Assembly (NCBI GenBank): GCA_035555315.1
Contig: DATMGU010000017.1
Coordinates: forward strand, 1-64,000
Direction: 5' to 3'
DNA length: 64,000 bases
Source: DATMGU01 sp035555315
GTDB lineage: Bacteria; Pseudomonadota; Alphaproteobacteria; ATCC43930; CGMCC-115725
A model generated the notes under the pieces. It was not told the origin of the DNA. It saw nothing but the letters and a program-made list of their open reading frames with translations, and did not search any database. Below are positions 1-8,508 of this stretch, one piece after another. The translations under genes and the position numbers were made by a program. Every line of letters starts with the position of its first letter. Within the stretch, counting starts at the first letter, position 1.

Positions 1-106
1 TGTTTCCCCACGAGGGCTTGGCTCGGGATTGGCTTAGGTCGCCCTTTAGCGTTCCCCGACTTTGAGCGGTTCTACTCCACGGATTTCCCCGCGGGCACTC
101 CAATTG
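1..106 (-). ncRNA. Group I intron (IC3-like) interrupting tRNA-Leu, 5' part
   Basis: Directly after the tRNA 5' exon, minus-strand sequence from 106 shows a P1 helix: exon ACUU pairs with intron GAGU, leaving a U-G wobble at the splice site. Further in, a CUCAAAG...GGGGAA...CUAAA block (about 66 to 45) and GCCAATCCCGAGCCAAGCC (33 to 15) closely resemble the conserved P/Q core of the cyanobacterial and plastid tRNA-Leu(UAA) intron. The known intron in that tRNA is also inserted after U34. The intron runs off the window, so the R/S core, any ORF and the 3' splice site are not seen. Confidence 0.83.
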
Positions 107-141
107 AAGTCTGCTGCGTCTACCGATTTCGCCACGTCCGC
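107..141 (-). tRNA. tRNA-Leu(UAA), 5' exon only
   Basis: Read on the minus strand from 141, the sequence gives acceptor arm GCGGACG, a D arm ending GGTAGACGC, anticodon stem GCAGA and loop start C-T-T. That is 35 nt ending at U34, the first base of a UAA anticodon. The expected rest of the anticodon loop does not follow; group I intron sequence begins instead at 106. The 3' exon lies outside the window. The D arm with GGTAGACGC is typical of leucine tRNAs. The isotype is inferred from the arm sequence and the splice position, since two anticodon bases are not visible. Confidence 0.85.
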
Positions 142-201
142 GTACTGCCCGTGTCCTGCCATAGCCCATGCGGGCACGCCAGGACAATCGGCCGGATGGG
201 T

Positions 202-972
202 TTATTCCGGATCCTTATCCTGCGGCTCCCCGCCATGCGACCGGATCAGCGTGTGCAACTCGGCGCGCGCCGCCTGCAGCCGATCCCGGTCGGGGCCGCG
301 CAGCACCAGGCTGGTGCCGAACTTGCCCTGTTGGAAGAACGGGTAGGAGCCGAGCTCCAGATCCGGGAAGGCGTTCTGGATCGCGGTGAGACCGGCCGCC
401 AGCGTTCCCTCGGGCAAGTTGCAGCTGACGGTGAGCGAGACCATGACGACCCCGCCGGCCAACCGGTGGCGCACGCCGTCGAACATCGCCTGCATGATGC
501 GCGGCACACCGGCCATGACCAGCACATTGCCGATCTGAAAGCCCGGCGCTTGAGAGACCGGGTTGTCGATCAGCGTGGCACCTTCCGGGACATGCGCCAT
601 GCGCAGCCGCGCCTCGTTGAGGCCGCCGGCCGGGTAATGCACCTCCAACCGCCGTCGCGCCTCCGGGTCCAGCACCAAGGGCACGCCGAAGGCGCGGGCG
701 ATGCATTCCGCCGTGATGTCGTCATGGGTCGGGCCGATGCCGCCGGTGGTGAACACGTAGTCGAACAGGGGACGCACGGTGTTGACCGTCTCGATGATCG
801 TCTCCGGCACGTCCGGGATCACCCGCGCCTCGCGCAGCTGGATGCCGACCTCGTTCAGCCCCGTGGCGATATACGCCAGGTTCGCGTCCTGGGTCCGGCC
901 CGAGAGGATCTCGTTACCGATGATGAGCAGGCATGCGCTGACACGCTTGCCCGAAATTGCCGTCTCTGTCAT
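202..972 (-). CDS. CinA-like MoaB/Mog-domain protein
   Basis: A 256-residue protein made of one molybdopterin-binding (MoCF_biosynth) domain, the N-terminal half of the competence/damage-inducible CinA family. Visible motifs are GNEILSG near the N-terminus and TTGGIGPTHDD around residue 80. It lacks the C-terminal nicotinamide-nucleotide deamidase domain of full CinA, so it is the short form. Start chosen at the ATG at 972; the frame stays open to a TTG at 1008. The family is linked to nucleotide or cofactor clean-up; the exact reaction of the short form is uncertain. It is divergent from sfsA. Confidence 0.9.
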   Translation of the reverse strand: MTETAISGKRVSACLLIIGNEILSGRTQDANLAYIATGLNEVGIQLREARVIPDVPETIIETVNTVRPLFDYVFTTGGIGPTHDDITAECIARAFGVPLVLDPEARRRLEVHYPAGGLNEARLRMAHVPEGATLIDNPVSQAPGFQIGNVLVMAGVPRIMQAMFDGVRHRLAGGVVMVSLTVSCNLPEGTLAAGLTAIQNAFPDLELGSYPFFQQGKFGTSLVLRGPDRDRLQAARAELHTLIRSHGGEPQDKDPE

Positions 973-1055
973 GCCCGTCAACCTAGCCGGATCGGCCGGC
1001 TGCGCCAATGCTGATAAAAACGACGCAGATAAGATGGGGGCTGCCGGACTAACTG

Positions 1056-1790
1056 ATGCTGTATCCCCACCCCTTGGTCCGCGGCACTCTGCTGCGCCGC
1101 TATAAACGGTTCCTCGCCGATGTCGTGCTGGAAGACGGCACGGAGACGATCGCCCATTGCGCCAATCCCGGTGCCATGCTGGGCACCGCCATGCCGGGAT
1201 CCGAGATCTGGCTGGAACGATCGACCAATCCGGCGCGCAAGCTCGGCTGGTCGTGGGAGTTGATCCGCATCGGCGACCATCTGGTCGGCATCAACACGGC
1301 GCGGCCGAACGCACTGGTCGCCGAGGCGATCGCCGCCGGCGCCATCCCGGAACTGGCCGACTACGCGACCCAGCGGGCCGAGGTCCGCTATGGCGTCAAC
1401 AGCCGAATCGACCTGTTGCTGGAGGCGCCGGGACGCCCCATCTGCTATGTCGAGGTCAAGAACGTCCATCTGCTGCGACAGGGTAGCCTCGCCGAATTTC
1501 CGGATTGCGTGACGGCGCGCGGCGCCAAGCATCTGGTGGAACTGGCCGCGATGGTCGCGGCGGGCCATCGGGCGGTCATGCTGTATTTGGTGCAGCGCGG
1601 CGACTGTCACAGCTTTGCGATCGCTCGCGATCTCGATCCGCGCTATGAGCAAGGCCTCCGTCGAGCCTCGGCTGCCGGAGTCGAGACATTGTGCTATGCT
1701 TGTCGCATCACGGTGGAGGGGATCGCGGTGTCGCACCGGTTGCCGATCCTGCTGGACCAGCCGGATGCTTGGACGGAGTCGAAGGAATGA
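1056..1790 (+). CDS. sfsA: DNA/RNA nuclease SfsA
   Basis: A 244-residue protein of normal family length. It starts with the N-terminal OB-like segment (PLVRGTLLRRYKRFLADV) followed by the signature HCANPGAML, and the PD-(D/E)XK-like core is visible as NSRIDLLL and CYVEVKNVHL. SfsA was first described as a sugar fermentation stimulation protein and is now regarded as a nucleic-acid-binding nuclease. Its stop overlaps the map start (ATGA at 1787-1790), so the two are probably translationally coupled. Confidence 0.95.
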   Translation: MLYPHPLVRGTLLRRYKRFLADVVLEDGTETIAHCANPGAMLGTAMPGSEIWLERSTNPARKLGWSWELIRIGDHLVGINTARPNALVAEAIAAGAIPELADYATQRAEVRYGVNSRIDLLLEAPGRPICYVEVKNVHLLRQGSLAEFPDCVTARGAKHLVELAAMVAAGHRAVMLYLVQRGDCHSFAIARDLDPRYEQGLRRASAAGVETLCYACRITVEGIAVSHRLPILLDQPDAWTESKE

Positions 1791-2632
1791 AGGAACAGCC
1801 GCAGCAACTGACCGGGCTGGCGCTGGATGAGCGGGCACCGCCGGAAGACAGCCGCATCAAGCTGCACCGGCCGGAGGATTTCGCCGCGATGCGCCGCGCG
1901 GGCCGGCTCGCGGCCGAGGTGCTCGACTACATCACGCCCCATGTGGTCCCGGGTGTGACGACCGGTGCGCTCGACACGCTGTGCAACGAGTTCATCCTCG
2001 ACCACAACGCCATCTCGGCGTGCCTCGGATATCGCGGCTTTCCGAAATCCATCTGCACCTCGATCAACCATGTCGTCTGCCACGGCATTCCGGGCGATCG
2101 CAAGCTGATGGATGGCGACATCATCAACATCGATATCACGGTCATCCTGGATGGCTGGTACGGCGATACCAGCCGGACCTTCCTGGTCGGCGACAAGGTG
2201 TCGGTGAAGGCGCGCCTGCTGGTCGATGCGACCTATGACGCGATGATGCTGGGCATCGCCCAGGTTCGCCCGGGCGCGCGGCTGGGCGATATCGGCGCCG
2301 CCATCCAGACCTACGCCGAAAGCCGGCGGTTCTCCGTGGTGCGCGATTTCTGCGGCCATGGCGTCGGCCGGGTGTTCCACGCCGCCCCCAGCGTGCTGCA
2401 TTACGGGCGCGCCGGCGACGGCCTGGTGCTGCGCGAGGGCATGTTCTTCACCATCGAGCCGATGATCAATGCCGGCCGCTACGAGGTGAAGGTCTTGAGC
2501 GACGGCTGGACCGCCGTCACCAAGGACCGATCGCTCTCCGCCCAATTCGAGCACACCATCGGCGTCACGGCGGATGGCTGCGAGATCTTCACCCTATCGC
2601 CGGCCGGCCTGACCAAACCGCCCTACGCCTAA
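1787..2632 (+). CDS. map: Methionine aminopeptidase, type I
   Basis: A 281-residue cytosolic metalloenzyme that removes the initiator Met from nascent proteins. All five metal ligands are present: Asp in NIDITV, Asp in YGDTSR, His in GHGVGR, Glu in TIEPM and Glu in QFEHT. The start is the ATG overlapping the sfsA stop. The frame is open upstream but has no family similarity there. About 25 extra N-terminal residues precede the pita-bread fold. The radC-like gene begins 13 bp after its stop. Confidence 0.96.
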   Translation: MKEQPQQLTGLALDERAPPEDSRIKLHRPEDFAAMRRAGRLAAEVLDYITPHVVPGVTTGALDTLCNEFILDHNAISACLGYRGFPKSICTSINHVVCHGIPGDRKLMDGDIINIDITVILDGWYGDTSRTFLVGDKVSVKARLLVDATYDAMMLGIAQVRPGARLGDIGAAIQTYAESRRFSVVRDFCGHGVGRVFHAAPSVLHYGRAGDGLVLREGMFFTIEPMINAGRYEVKVLSDGWTAVTKDRSLSAQFEHTIGVTADGCEIFTLSPAGLTKPPYA

Positions 2633-2645
2633 ACGGCGCCGCCGG

Positions 2646-3350
2646 GTGCCCAGGGAAGCCGACGATACGGCGGAGGCCAAGCCCGATTATCTGGGCCATC
2701 GACAGCGCTTGCGCGCCCGGTTTCTCGCCGCCGGCCCCGCGGCGCTCGCCGATTACGAACTGCTTGAACTCCTGCTGTTCGCCGGCCAGCCGCGCGGCGA
2801 CGTGAAGCCGCTGGCCAAGCGGCTGATCGAGCGGTTCGGCGGCTTCGCGGCCGTGATCGCCGCCGAACCCGCCGCCCTCGCCACGGTGACCGGGTTGGGC
2901 GAGGCCTCGATCGTCGCCATCAAAGCCGTGCAGGCCGGCGTCGAACGGGCGCTCAAGGCCGAAATCGTACAGCGCCCGGTGATCGGCTCATGGCAGAAGC
3001 TGCTGGATTATTGCCGGGCCGCGATGGCGCATTCCAAGATCGAGGAATTTCGCCTGCTGTTCCTCGATCGCAAGAACGCGCTGATCGCCGACGAGGTGCA
3101 GCAGACCGGCACGGTCGATCACACCCCCGTCTATCCGCGGGAGGTGGTACGCCGGGCGCTGGAATTGGGCGCCTCGGCGATCATCATGGTCCACAACCAT
3201 CCTTCGGGCGATCCGACCCCGTCCAAGGCCGATGTCGAGATGACCCGAGCGGTCGTCCGCGCGGCGGCCAGTCTGGGTGTCGAGGTGCATGACCACCTGA
3301 TCATCGCCCGTGGCAAGCATGCCAGCCTGAAAAGCCTGGGATTGCTGTAG
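2646..3350 (+). CDS. radC: RadC/YeeS-type JAB-domain protein
   Basis: A 234-residue protein with an N-terminal helix-hairpin-helix region (TVTGLGEASIVAIKAV, about residues 78-95) and a C-terminal JAB/MPN metalloprotease-like domain. The signature HNHPSGDPTPSKAD is intact, including the His-x-His and Asp metal ligands. Despite its name, a role in DNA repair is not established for the family. The start is a GTG 13 bp after map, giving the run sfsA-map-radC. Confidence 0.93.
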   Translation: MPREADDTAEAKPDYLGHRQRLRARFLAAGPAALADYELLELLLFAGQPRGDVKPLAKRLIERFGGFAAVIAAEPAALATVTGLGEASIVAIKAVQAGVERALKAEIVQRPVIGSWQKLLDYCRAAMAHSKIEEFRLLFLDRKNALIADEVQQTGTVDHTPVYPREVVRRALELGASAIIMVHNHPSGDPTPSKADVEMTRAVVRAAASLGVEVHDHLIIARGKHASLKSLGLL

Positions 3351-3438
3351 ATCGCGGCTTGATGCGATGACCTTGGACGCCGGTGCCAACGTCAAGTAAA
3401 CCCCTGCCCCCATGGGAGTTTTTTTAGGTCGCTTATTG

Positions 3439-3468
3439 TTGACAGCAGCCCTCGGGGAAAAATACCGT
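3439..3468 (+). promoter_or_regulatory. Possible sigma70 promoter for mipA-like gene
   Basis: A perfect -35 TTGACA lies at 3439-3444. About 16-17 bp downstream is an A-rich AAATAC segment that could act as a weak -10. It sits in the 160-bp gap between radC and the MipA-like gene. The -10 is poor, so this is tentative. Confidence 0.35.
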
Positions 3469-3510
3469 CGGCTTCAGTGCGTCGCGAACCCGGTGGAGAT
3501 CGACCGAGAA

Positions 3511-4350
3511 ATGACAATCTTGCGACGCTTGCCAATGGTGATAGCGCTCCTCGCGCTGACGGCGTCCATGGTCGGCCATGAGGCCGCGGCGCAAACCCCG
3601 TCGCCGATCGCCGAATGGCAATATTCCGCCGGTGTGGCCCTGCGTTCGATGTTCGAGGAGAAGATCCCGGATTGGGAAGTCGAGATCGGCGTCGCCGCGG
3701 ACATCTACCCGGTCTATCCCGGTGCCGGCAAATACCGGGTTCAACCCGGCCCGAACCTGGACGTGCGCTATAAGGACCAAGCCTTCTTCTCGACCGGCGA
3801 GGGGCTCGGCGTCAATCTCTTGAGCGAGAAGACCTACCGCGCCGGCGTGGCGCTCGGCTTCGATACCGGCCGAGAGGCGCATTCGGCGACCCGGCTGCGC
3901 GGCACCGGCGATATCGGCTATGCCCTGACGCCGAAGCTGTTCGCGGAATATGTCATGTTTCCGGTCGTGCTGCGCGCCGATGTCCGTCGCGCGCTCGGCG
4001 GCGCCGATGGTTGGATCGGCGATCTCTCGGCCTATATGCCGGTCTATGGCACCGAGAAATTCTTCGTCTTCGCCGGCCCGACCGTGACCTTCGCCGATGA
4101 TACCTATAACCGGCATTATTTCGGCATCAGCGCCACCCAAAGCCAGCGCTCCGGCCTGCCGCTCTATAAGGCCGGCGCCGGTGCGCAGAGCGCCGGCTTC
4201 GGTTCCAGCATGACCTGGTTCGTCACCGATCATTGGATGGTCGACGGCGGCGTCTCGGCGCAGCGCCTGCTCGGCGACGCGGCCCACAGCCCTCTCGTGC
4301 AGCAGCGCCTACAATACGAGGCCAGTTTCAGCATCGGCTACCTGTTCTAA
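3511..4350 (+). CDS. MipA/OmpV family outer-membrane protein
   Basis: A 279-residue predicted outer-membrane beta-barrel. The start is the ATG at 3511, followed by a typical Sec signal (RRLPMVIALLALTASM) cut near GHEAAAQ. The body has alternating hydrophobic strands, a MipA-like VYPGAGKYRVQPGP segment, an SFSIGYLF end and a terminal Phe as in outer-membrane barrels. MipA in E. coli scaffolds murein enzymes, while OmpV-type relatives serve in stress or osmotic responses; which applies here is unknown. The frame is open upstream to 3412, but that would bury the signal peptide. Confidence 0.82.
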   Translation: MTILRRLPMVIALLALTASMVGHEAAAQTPSPIAEWQYSAGVALRSMFEEKIPDWEVEIGVAADIYPVYPGAGKYRVQPGPNLDVRYKDQAFFSTGEGLGVNLLSEKTYRAGVALGFDTGREAHSATRLRGTGDIGYALTPKLFAEYVMFPVVLRADVRRALGGADGWIGDLSAYMPVYGTEKFFVFAGPTVTFADDTYNRHYFGISATQSQRSGLPLYKAGAGAQSAGFGSSMTWFVTDHWMVDGGVSAQRLLGDAAHSPLVQQRLQYEASFSIGYLF

Positions 4351-4366
4351 TATCTCGAAAGAGGAG

Positions 4367-5287
4367 ATGACCCTGGCGATGCCCGATGTTCCCTTCCCGA
4401 TCCGGCATGTCCGGACGCCAATCCTGAACGTCGCCTATGAGGAGCACGGGCCGGCGCAAGGCGATCCGGTCGTCCTGCTGCACGGTTTTCCCTACGATCC
4501 GCGCTGCTACGACGAAATGGCGCCGCCCCTCGCCGCCGCCGGCTATCGGGTGATCGTGCCCTATTTGCGGGGTTATGGGCCGACCCGGTTCCTGTCCGCC
4601 GGGACGATGCGCTCGGGACAGCAGGCGGCGATGGGGCGTGACCTGCTCGACCTGCTGGATGCGCTGTCGATCCGGCGCGCGGCCCTGGTCGGTTATGATT
4701 GGGGCGGTCGCGCCGCCTGCATCGTCGCGGGCCTTTGGCCGGAACGGGTGCGCTGCCTGGTATCGGGCGACGGCTACAACATCCAGGACATCGCCGGCTT
4801 CGCCATCCCACAGCCGCCGGAGATGGAACACCGGCTGTGGTACCAATACTACTTCCACGGCCCGCGCGGCCGTGACGGGCTGGCGGCCCATCGCGGCGAG
4901 CTGGGCAAGCTGTTGTGGCGGCTCTGGTCGCCCCTCTGGTCGTTCGACGACGCGACCTATGCGCGGACCGCCGCATCCTTCGACAATCCGGATTACGTCG
5001 ATGTGGTTATCCACTCCTATCGCCATCGCTTCGGCTATGTCGCCGGCGATCCGGCGCTGGAGGAGATCGAGCGCGCCTTGGCCGGGCAGCCCGCGATCAC
5101 GGTGCCGACCATCTCGCTCTGCGGCGGCGATGACGGCGTCGCCGGCCTACCCACCGCTGCCGACCCGGATATCGGGAAGTTCTCCGGCCGCTATGAGCGG
5201 CGCATCCTACCCGGTATCGGCCACAACATCCCGCAAGAGGCGCCGGTGGCTACGCTGGCGGCGCTGCTGGAGTTGCTGGGCGCATAG
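4367..5287 (+). CDS. Alpha/beta hydrolase, epoxide-hydrolase-like
   Basis: A 306-residue alpha/beta-hydrolase. The oxyanion-hole motif HGFP (about residue 40) and nucleophile elbow GYDWGGRA carry Asp, not Ser, as nucleophile, which is typical of epoxide hydrolases and haloalkane dehalogenases. The catalytic His is in GIGHNIPQEAP near the C-terminus, and a lid region rich in Trp/Tyr lies between. GAGGAG abuts the ATG at 4367, so the in-frame ATG at 4379 is an alternative start. The substrate is unknown. Confidence 0.85.
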   Translation: MTLAMPDVPFPIRHVRTPILNVAYEEHGPAQGDPVVLLHGFPYDPRCYDEMAPPLAAAGYRVIVPYLRGYGPTRFLSAGTMRSGQQAAMGRDLLDLLDALSIRRAALVGYDWGGRAACIVAGLWPERVRCLVSGDGYNIQDIAGFAIPQPPEMEHRLWYQYYFHGPRGRDGLAAHRGELGKLLWRLWSPLWSFDDATYARTAASFDNPDYVDVVIHSYRHRFGYVAGDPALEEIERALAGQPAITVPTISLCGGDDGVAGLPTAADPDIGKFSGRYERRILPGIGHNIPQEAPVATLAALLELLGA

Positions 5288-5418
5288 GCCTCCGCGACCT
5301 CGTGGAAAAACCGCGGTCTGCGAAAGATGACCTGTCTTGGCGCTGGGAAGCCGCTATCGTCGCTGCTATGACAGCCGGCAGAGCGTCCGTTTGACCCTGC
5401 CGGAACAAGGCAAGCACC

Positions 5419-6717
5419 ATGATCCCTCGCTACAGCCGACCCGAGATGGCCGCCATCTGGGCACCCGAGAACCGCTTTCGCATCTGGTTCGAGATCGAGG
5501 CGCATGCCTGCGACGCGCAGGCCGAGCTGGGCATCATCCCGAAAAGCGCCGCCGAGGCGGTGTGGCAGCGCGGCGCCTTCGAGGTCGAGCGGATCGACGA
5601 GATCGAGCGCGAGACCAAGCATGATGTCATCGCCTTCCTGACCAACCTCGCCGAGCATGTCGGCCCGGAAGCCCGCTTCGTCCATCAAGGCATGACGTCG
5701 AGCGACGTGCTGGACACCTGCCTCGCGGTGCAGTTGAAGCAGGCGAGCGATCTGCTGCTGGCGGATCTCGACGCGCTGCTGGCCGTGCTGCGGCGCCGGG
5801 CGATCGAGCATAAGAACACCGCCTGCGTCGGCCGCAGCCATGGCATCCATGCGGAGCCGACGACCTTCGGCCTGAAGCTCGCCGGGCATTACGCGGAATT
5901 CGCGCGCAATCGCACCCGGATGCTGGCGGCCCGGGCGGAGATCGCGACCTGCGCCATCTCCGGGGCGGTCGGCACCTTCGCGCAGATCGATCCGCGCGTC
6001 GAAGCGCATGTCGCGGCCAAGCTGGGCCTGGCGCCGGAAACGGTATCGACGCAGATCATCCCACGCGACCGGCACGCCCAGTTCTTCGCGACCCTGGCGG
6101 TGATCGCGTCCGGCATCGAGCGGCTGGCGACCGAGATCCGCCACCTGCAGCGGACCGAGGTGCGCGAGGCGGAGGAGTATTTCTCGCCCGGCCAAAAGGG
6201 CTCCTCGGCGATGCCGCATAAGCGCAACCCGGTGCTGTCGGAAAACCTGACCGGCCTCGCCCGGGTGGTGCGCGCCGCGGTGGTCCCGGCGCTGGAAAAC
6301 GTGGCGCTGTGGCACGAGCGGGATATCTCGCATTCCTCGGTCGAGCGGCTGATGGCGCCGGACACCACGGTGGCCTTGGATTTCGCCCTGGCGCGGCTGA
6401 CCGGCATGATGGACAAGCTGGTGGTCTATCCCGATCGGATGCGCCGCAACCTCGACGATCTGGGCGGGCTGGTGCATTCGCAAAGCGTGCTGCTGGCGCT
6501 GACCCAGGCGGGCATGAGCCGCGAGGATGCCTATGCCGCGGTCCAGCGCAACGCCATGCCGGCCTGGCGCGGCGAGGGCAGCTTTCTCGACCTGCTGCGC
6601 GCCGATGCCGAGGTGCTGCGCTACGTCCCGGCGCCGGCGCTGGAGGCGCTGTTCGACGAAGGCCAGCATACGCGGCATGTCGACACGATCTTTCACCGGG
6701 TCTTCGCGGATAGTTAG
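5419..6717 (+). CDS. purB: Adenylosuccinate lyase
   Basis: A 432-residue fumarase/aspartase-superfamily enzyme that cleaves SAICAR and adenylosuccinate in purine synthesis. The family signature GSSAMPHKRNP is intact, and the conserved TSSDVLDT and GRSHGIHAEPTT motifs hold the catalytic residues. The start is the ATG at 5419 after an AAGG-like ribosome site. It precedes the purC-purS half-cluster, separated only by the NRDE gene. Confidence 0.97.
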   Translation: MIPRYSRPEMAAIWAPENRFRIWFEIEAHACDAQAELGIIPKSAAEAVWQRGAFEVERIDEIERETKHDVIAFLTNLAEHVGPEARFVHQGMTSSDVLDTCLAVQLKQASDLLLADLDALLAVLRRRAIEHKNTACVGRSHGIHAEPTTFGLKLAGHYAEFARNRTRMLAARAEIATCAISGAVGTFAQIDPRVEAHVAAKLGLAPETVSTQIIPRDRHAQFFATLAVIASGIERLATEIRHLQRTEVREAEEYFSPGQKGSSAMPHKRNPVLSENLTGLARVVRAAVVPALENVALWHERDISHSSVERLMAPDTTVALDFALARLTGMMDKLVVYPDRMRRNLDDLGGLVHSQSVLLALTQAGMSREDAYAAVQRNAMPAWRGEGSFLDLLRADAEVLRYVPAPALEALFDEGQHTRHVDTIFHRVFADS

Positions 6718-6731
6718 CAGCCGCGCAAGCG

Positions 6732-7490
6732 ATGTGCACACTCGTCATCTGCCGCCGACCCGCGCATCCCTGGCCGCTGATTCTGGGGGCCAATCGCGAC
6801 GAAAGGATCGACCGGCCGTGGCTGCCGCCCGGTCGGCATTGGCCGGACTGGGAAAACGTCACCGGCGGCCTCGACGAGACCGCCGGCGGGTCCTGGCTGG
6901 GCGTGAACGACCATGGGCTGGTCGCCGCCGTACTGAACCGCGTCGGCACGCTGGGCCCTGCCGAGGGCAAGCGCAGCCGGGGCGAACTGGTGCTGCAGGC
7001 GCTCGACCATGCCGATGCCGGCGACGCCGCGCGCGCATTGGGCCAGCTCAATCCCGATGCCTACCGGCCGTTCAATTTGGTGGTCGGCGATAATCGGGAC
7101 GCCTTTTGGGTTGCGCATCGCGGCGGCGAGGCAGCCATCGCCGTGCTGCCGATCGAGGAGGGCATTTCGATGCTGACCGCCCGCGACCTCAACGACCCCA
7201 CGAGCCCGCGGGTCCGCCGCTATCTGAAGCATTTCCAATGGGCGGGCCCGCCCGATCCCGAAACCGGCGATTGGCAGCGGTGGGAAAGCCTGCTGGCGAG
7301 CGAGGGGTTCGACCCGGCGGCCGGCCCCGAGGGGGCCATGCACGTGCGCACCGATACCGGGTTCGGCACGGTATCGAGTTCGGTGCTGGCGATCCCGGCG
7401 CCGGCCAGCATACCGGTGCCGCCGGTCTGGCGCTTCGCCGACGCGACCCGGACACCCTTGGTTTGGCGGGCGGTCGAGGGTCTGCGCTGA
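6732..7490 (+). CDS. NRDE (TANGO2-like) family protein
   Basis: A 252-residue protein beginning MCTLVI, with ANRDER near residue 22, the motif that gives the family its name, and the conserved SWLGVNDHGLVAAVLNR block. It resembles Ntn-hydrolase folds, with Cys2 possibly acting as N-terminal nucleophile after Met removal. In eukaryotes TANGO2 is linked to lipid and heme handling; the bacterial role is unknown. It starts 14 bp after purB. Confidence 0.85.
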   Translation: MCTLVICRRPAHPWPLILGANRDERIDRPWLPPGRHWPDWENVTGGLDETAGGSWLGVNDHGLVAAVLNRVGTLGPAEGKRSRGELVLQALDHADAGDAARALGQLNPDAYRPFNLVVGDNRDAFWVAHRGGEAAIAVLPIEEGISMLTARDLNDPTSPRVRRYLKHFQWAGPPDPETGDWQRWESLLASEGFDPAAGPEGAMHVRTDTGFGTVSSSVLAIPAPASIPVPPVWRFADATRTPLVWRAVEGLR

Positions 7491-7514
7491 CCCTGCCCCG
7501 GGGCGACATGCCAT

Positions 7515-7558
7515 GGGCCATGCCAAGGGCCATGCCAAGGGCCATGCCAAGGGCCATG
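7515..7558. repeat. 12-bp tandem repeat, about 3.7 copies
   Basis: The unit GGGCCATGCCAA occurs at 7515, 7527 and 7539, followed by a partial copy at 7551-7558. It lies directly upstream of the likely purC promoter. It keeps the frame open into purC as (GHAK)n, which is why a longer ORF appears, but this is upstream of the promoter and not expected to be translated with purC. Confidence 0.9.
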
Positions 7559-7559
7559 A

Positions 7560-7588
7560 TTGTGCTTGCGGTGGCGGCTTGCTATATA
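7560..7588 (+). promoter_or_regulatory. Probable sigma70 promoter of purC
   Basis: TTGTGC at 7560-7565, a 17-bp spacer and TATATA at 7583-7588 give well-placed -35 and -10 elements about 90 bp upstream of the purC ATG. The spacer length and the AT-rich -10 in an otherwise GC-rich region support it. Confidence 0.6.
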
Positions 7589-7680
7589 GCCAGCCCTGCC
7601 AATCGGAATTGCCGGCGCCCCCAGCCCGTTCGTTAGAGGCGCTACATCCCTTGGATCGACCAGTAACCGGGTGGCAAACC

Positions 7681-8445
7681 ATGTCCCGACGCAGACAGAT
7701 CTATGAAGGCAAGGCGAAGGTCCTGTTCGAAGGGCCGGAGCCGGGCACCCTGGTACAGTACTTCAAGGACGATGCCAGCGCCTTCAACAATCAGAAGAAG
7801 GGCACGATCACCGGCAAGGGTGTGCTGAACAACCGGATCAGCGAGTATCTGATGACCAAGCTGAACGAGGTGGGCATCCAGACCCATTTCGTCCGCCGCC
7901 TGAACATGCGCGAGCAATTGGTCCGCGAGGTTGAGATCATCCCGATCGCCGTGGTGATCCGCAACATCGCCGCCGGATCCCTGTCGAAGCGGCTGGGCCT
8001 GGCCGAGGGCACCGCCTTGCCCCGCTCCATCGTCGAGTATTATTACAAGAACGACGAGCTGCAAGATCCGCTGGTCTCGGAGGAGCACATCACCGCGTTC
8101 GGCTGGGCCAGCACCCAGGATCTGGACGACATGATGGCGATGAGCTTGCGCGTCAACGACTTCCTGACCGGGCTGTTCCTCGGCATCGGCATCCGGCTGG
8201 TGGATTTCAAGCTGGAGTTTGGCCGGCTTTATACCAATGACGAGATGCGCATCATCATCGCCGACGAGATCAGCCCCGATAATTGCCGGCTCTGGGACCT
8301 CAAAACCAACGAGAAGATGGACAAGGACCGGTTCCGTGAGGATTTGGGCAAGGTCGAGGAAGCCTATCAGGAAGTCGCCCGCCGGCTGGGTATCCTGCCC
8401 GAAGGCGGTCCAACGGACTTCAAAGGCCCCAAGACGATGCAGTGA
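7681..8445 (+). CDS. purC: SAICAR synthetase
   Basis: A 254-residue enzyme joining CAIR and aspartate with ATP in purine synthesis. It starts RRRQIYEGKAKVLFEG, the family N-terminus, and carries EIIPIEVVVRN-like and LVDFKLEFG motifs (IIPIAVVIRNIAAGS, LVDFKLEFGR) plus DEISPDNCRLWD. The ATG at 7681 is preferred over the longer frame from 7513, which runs through a tandem repeat and a promoter. purS follows 63 bp downstream. Confidence 0.97.
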   Translation: MSRRRQIYEGKAKVLFEGPEPGTLVQYFKDDASAFNNQKKGTITGKGVLNNRISEYLMTKLNEVGIQTHFVRRLNMREQLVREVEIIPIAVVIRNIAAGSLSKRLGLAEGTALPRSIVEYYYKNDELQDPLVSEEHITAFGWASTQDLDDMMAMSLRVNDFLTGLFLGIGIRLVDFKLEFGRLYTNDEMRIIIADEISPDNCRLWDLKTNEKMDKDRFREDLGKVEEAYQEVARRLGILPEGGPTDFKGPKTMQ

Positions 8446-8508
8446 GGCGCCGTACGCCGAGCTCCTTCCGAATCCCTAGTATTCCCCTTCGAGAGAGACC
8501 CCGCCGCC

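Noticed and set aside
3400..3430. Terminator after radC (CCCATGGG then T7)
   Set aside because: The palindrome is only four base pairs per arm; too weak to call.
5191..6741. 516-codon minus-strand open frame over purB
   Set aside because: Antisense of a clear adenylosuccinate lyase; high GC keeps the frame open.
7513..7680. N-terminal extension of purC beginning with GHAK repeats
   Set aside because: It runs across a tandem repeat and the likely promoter; the family N-terminus begins at 7681.
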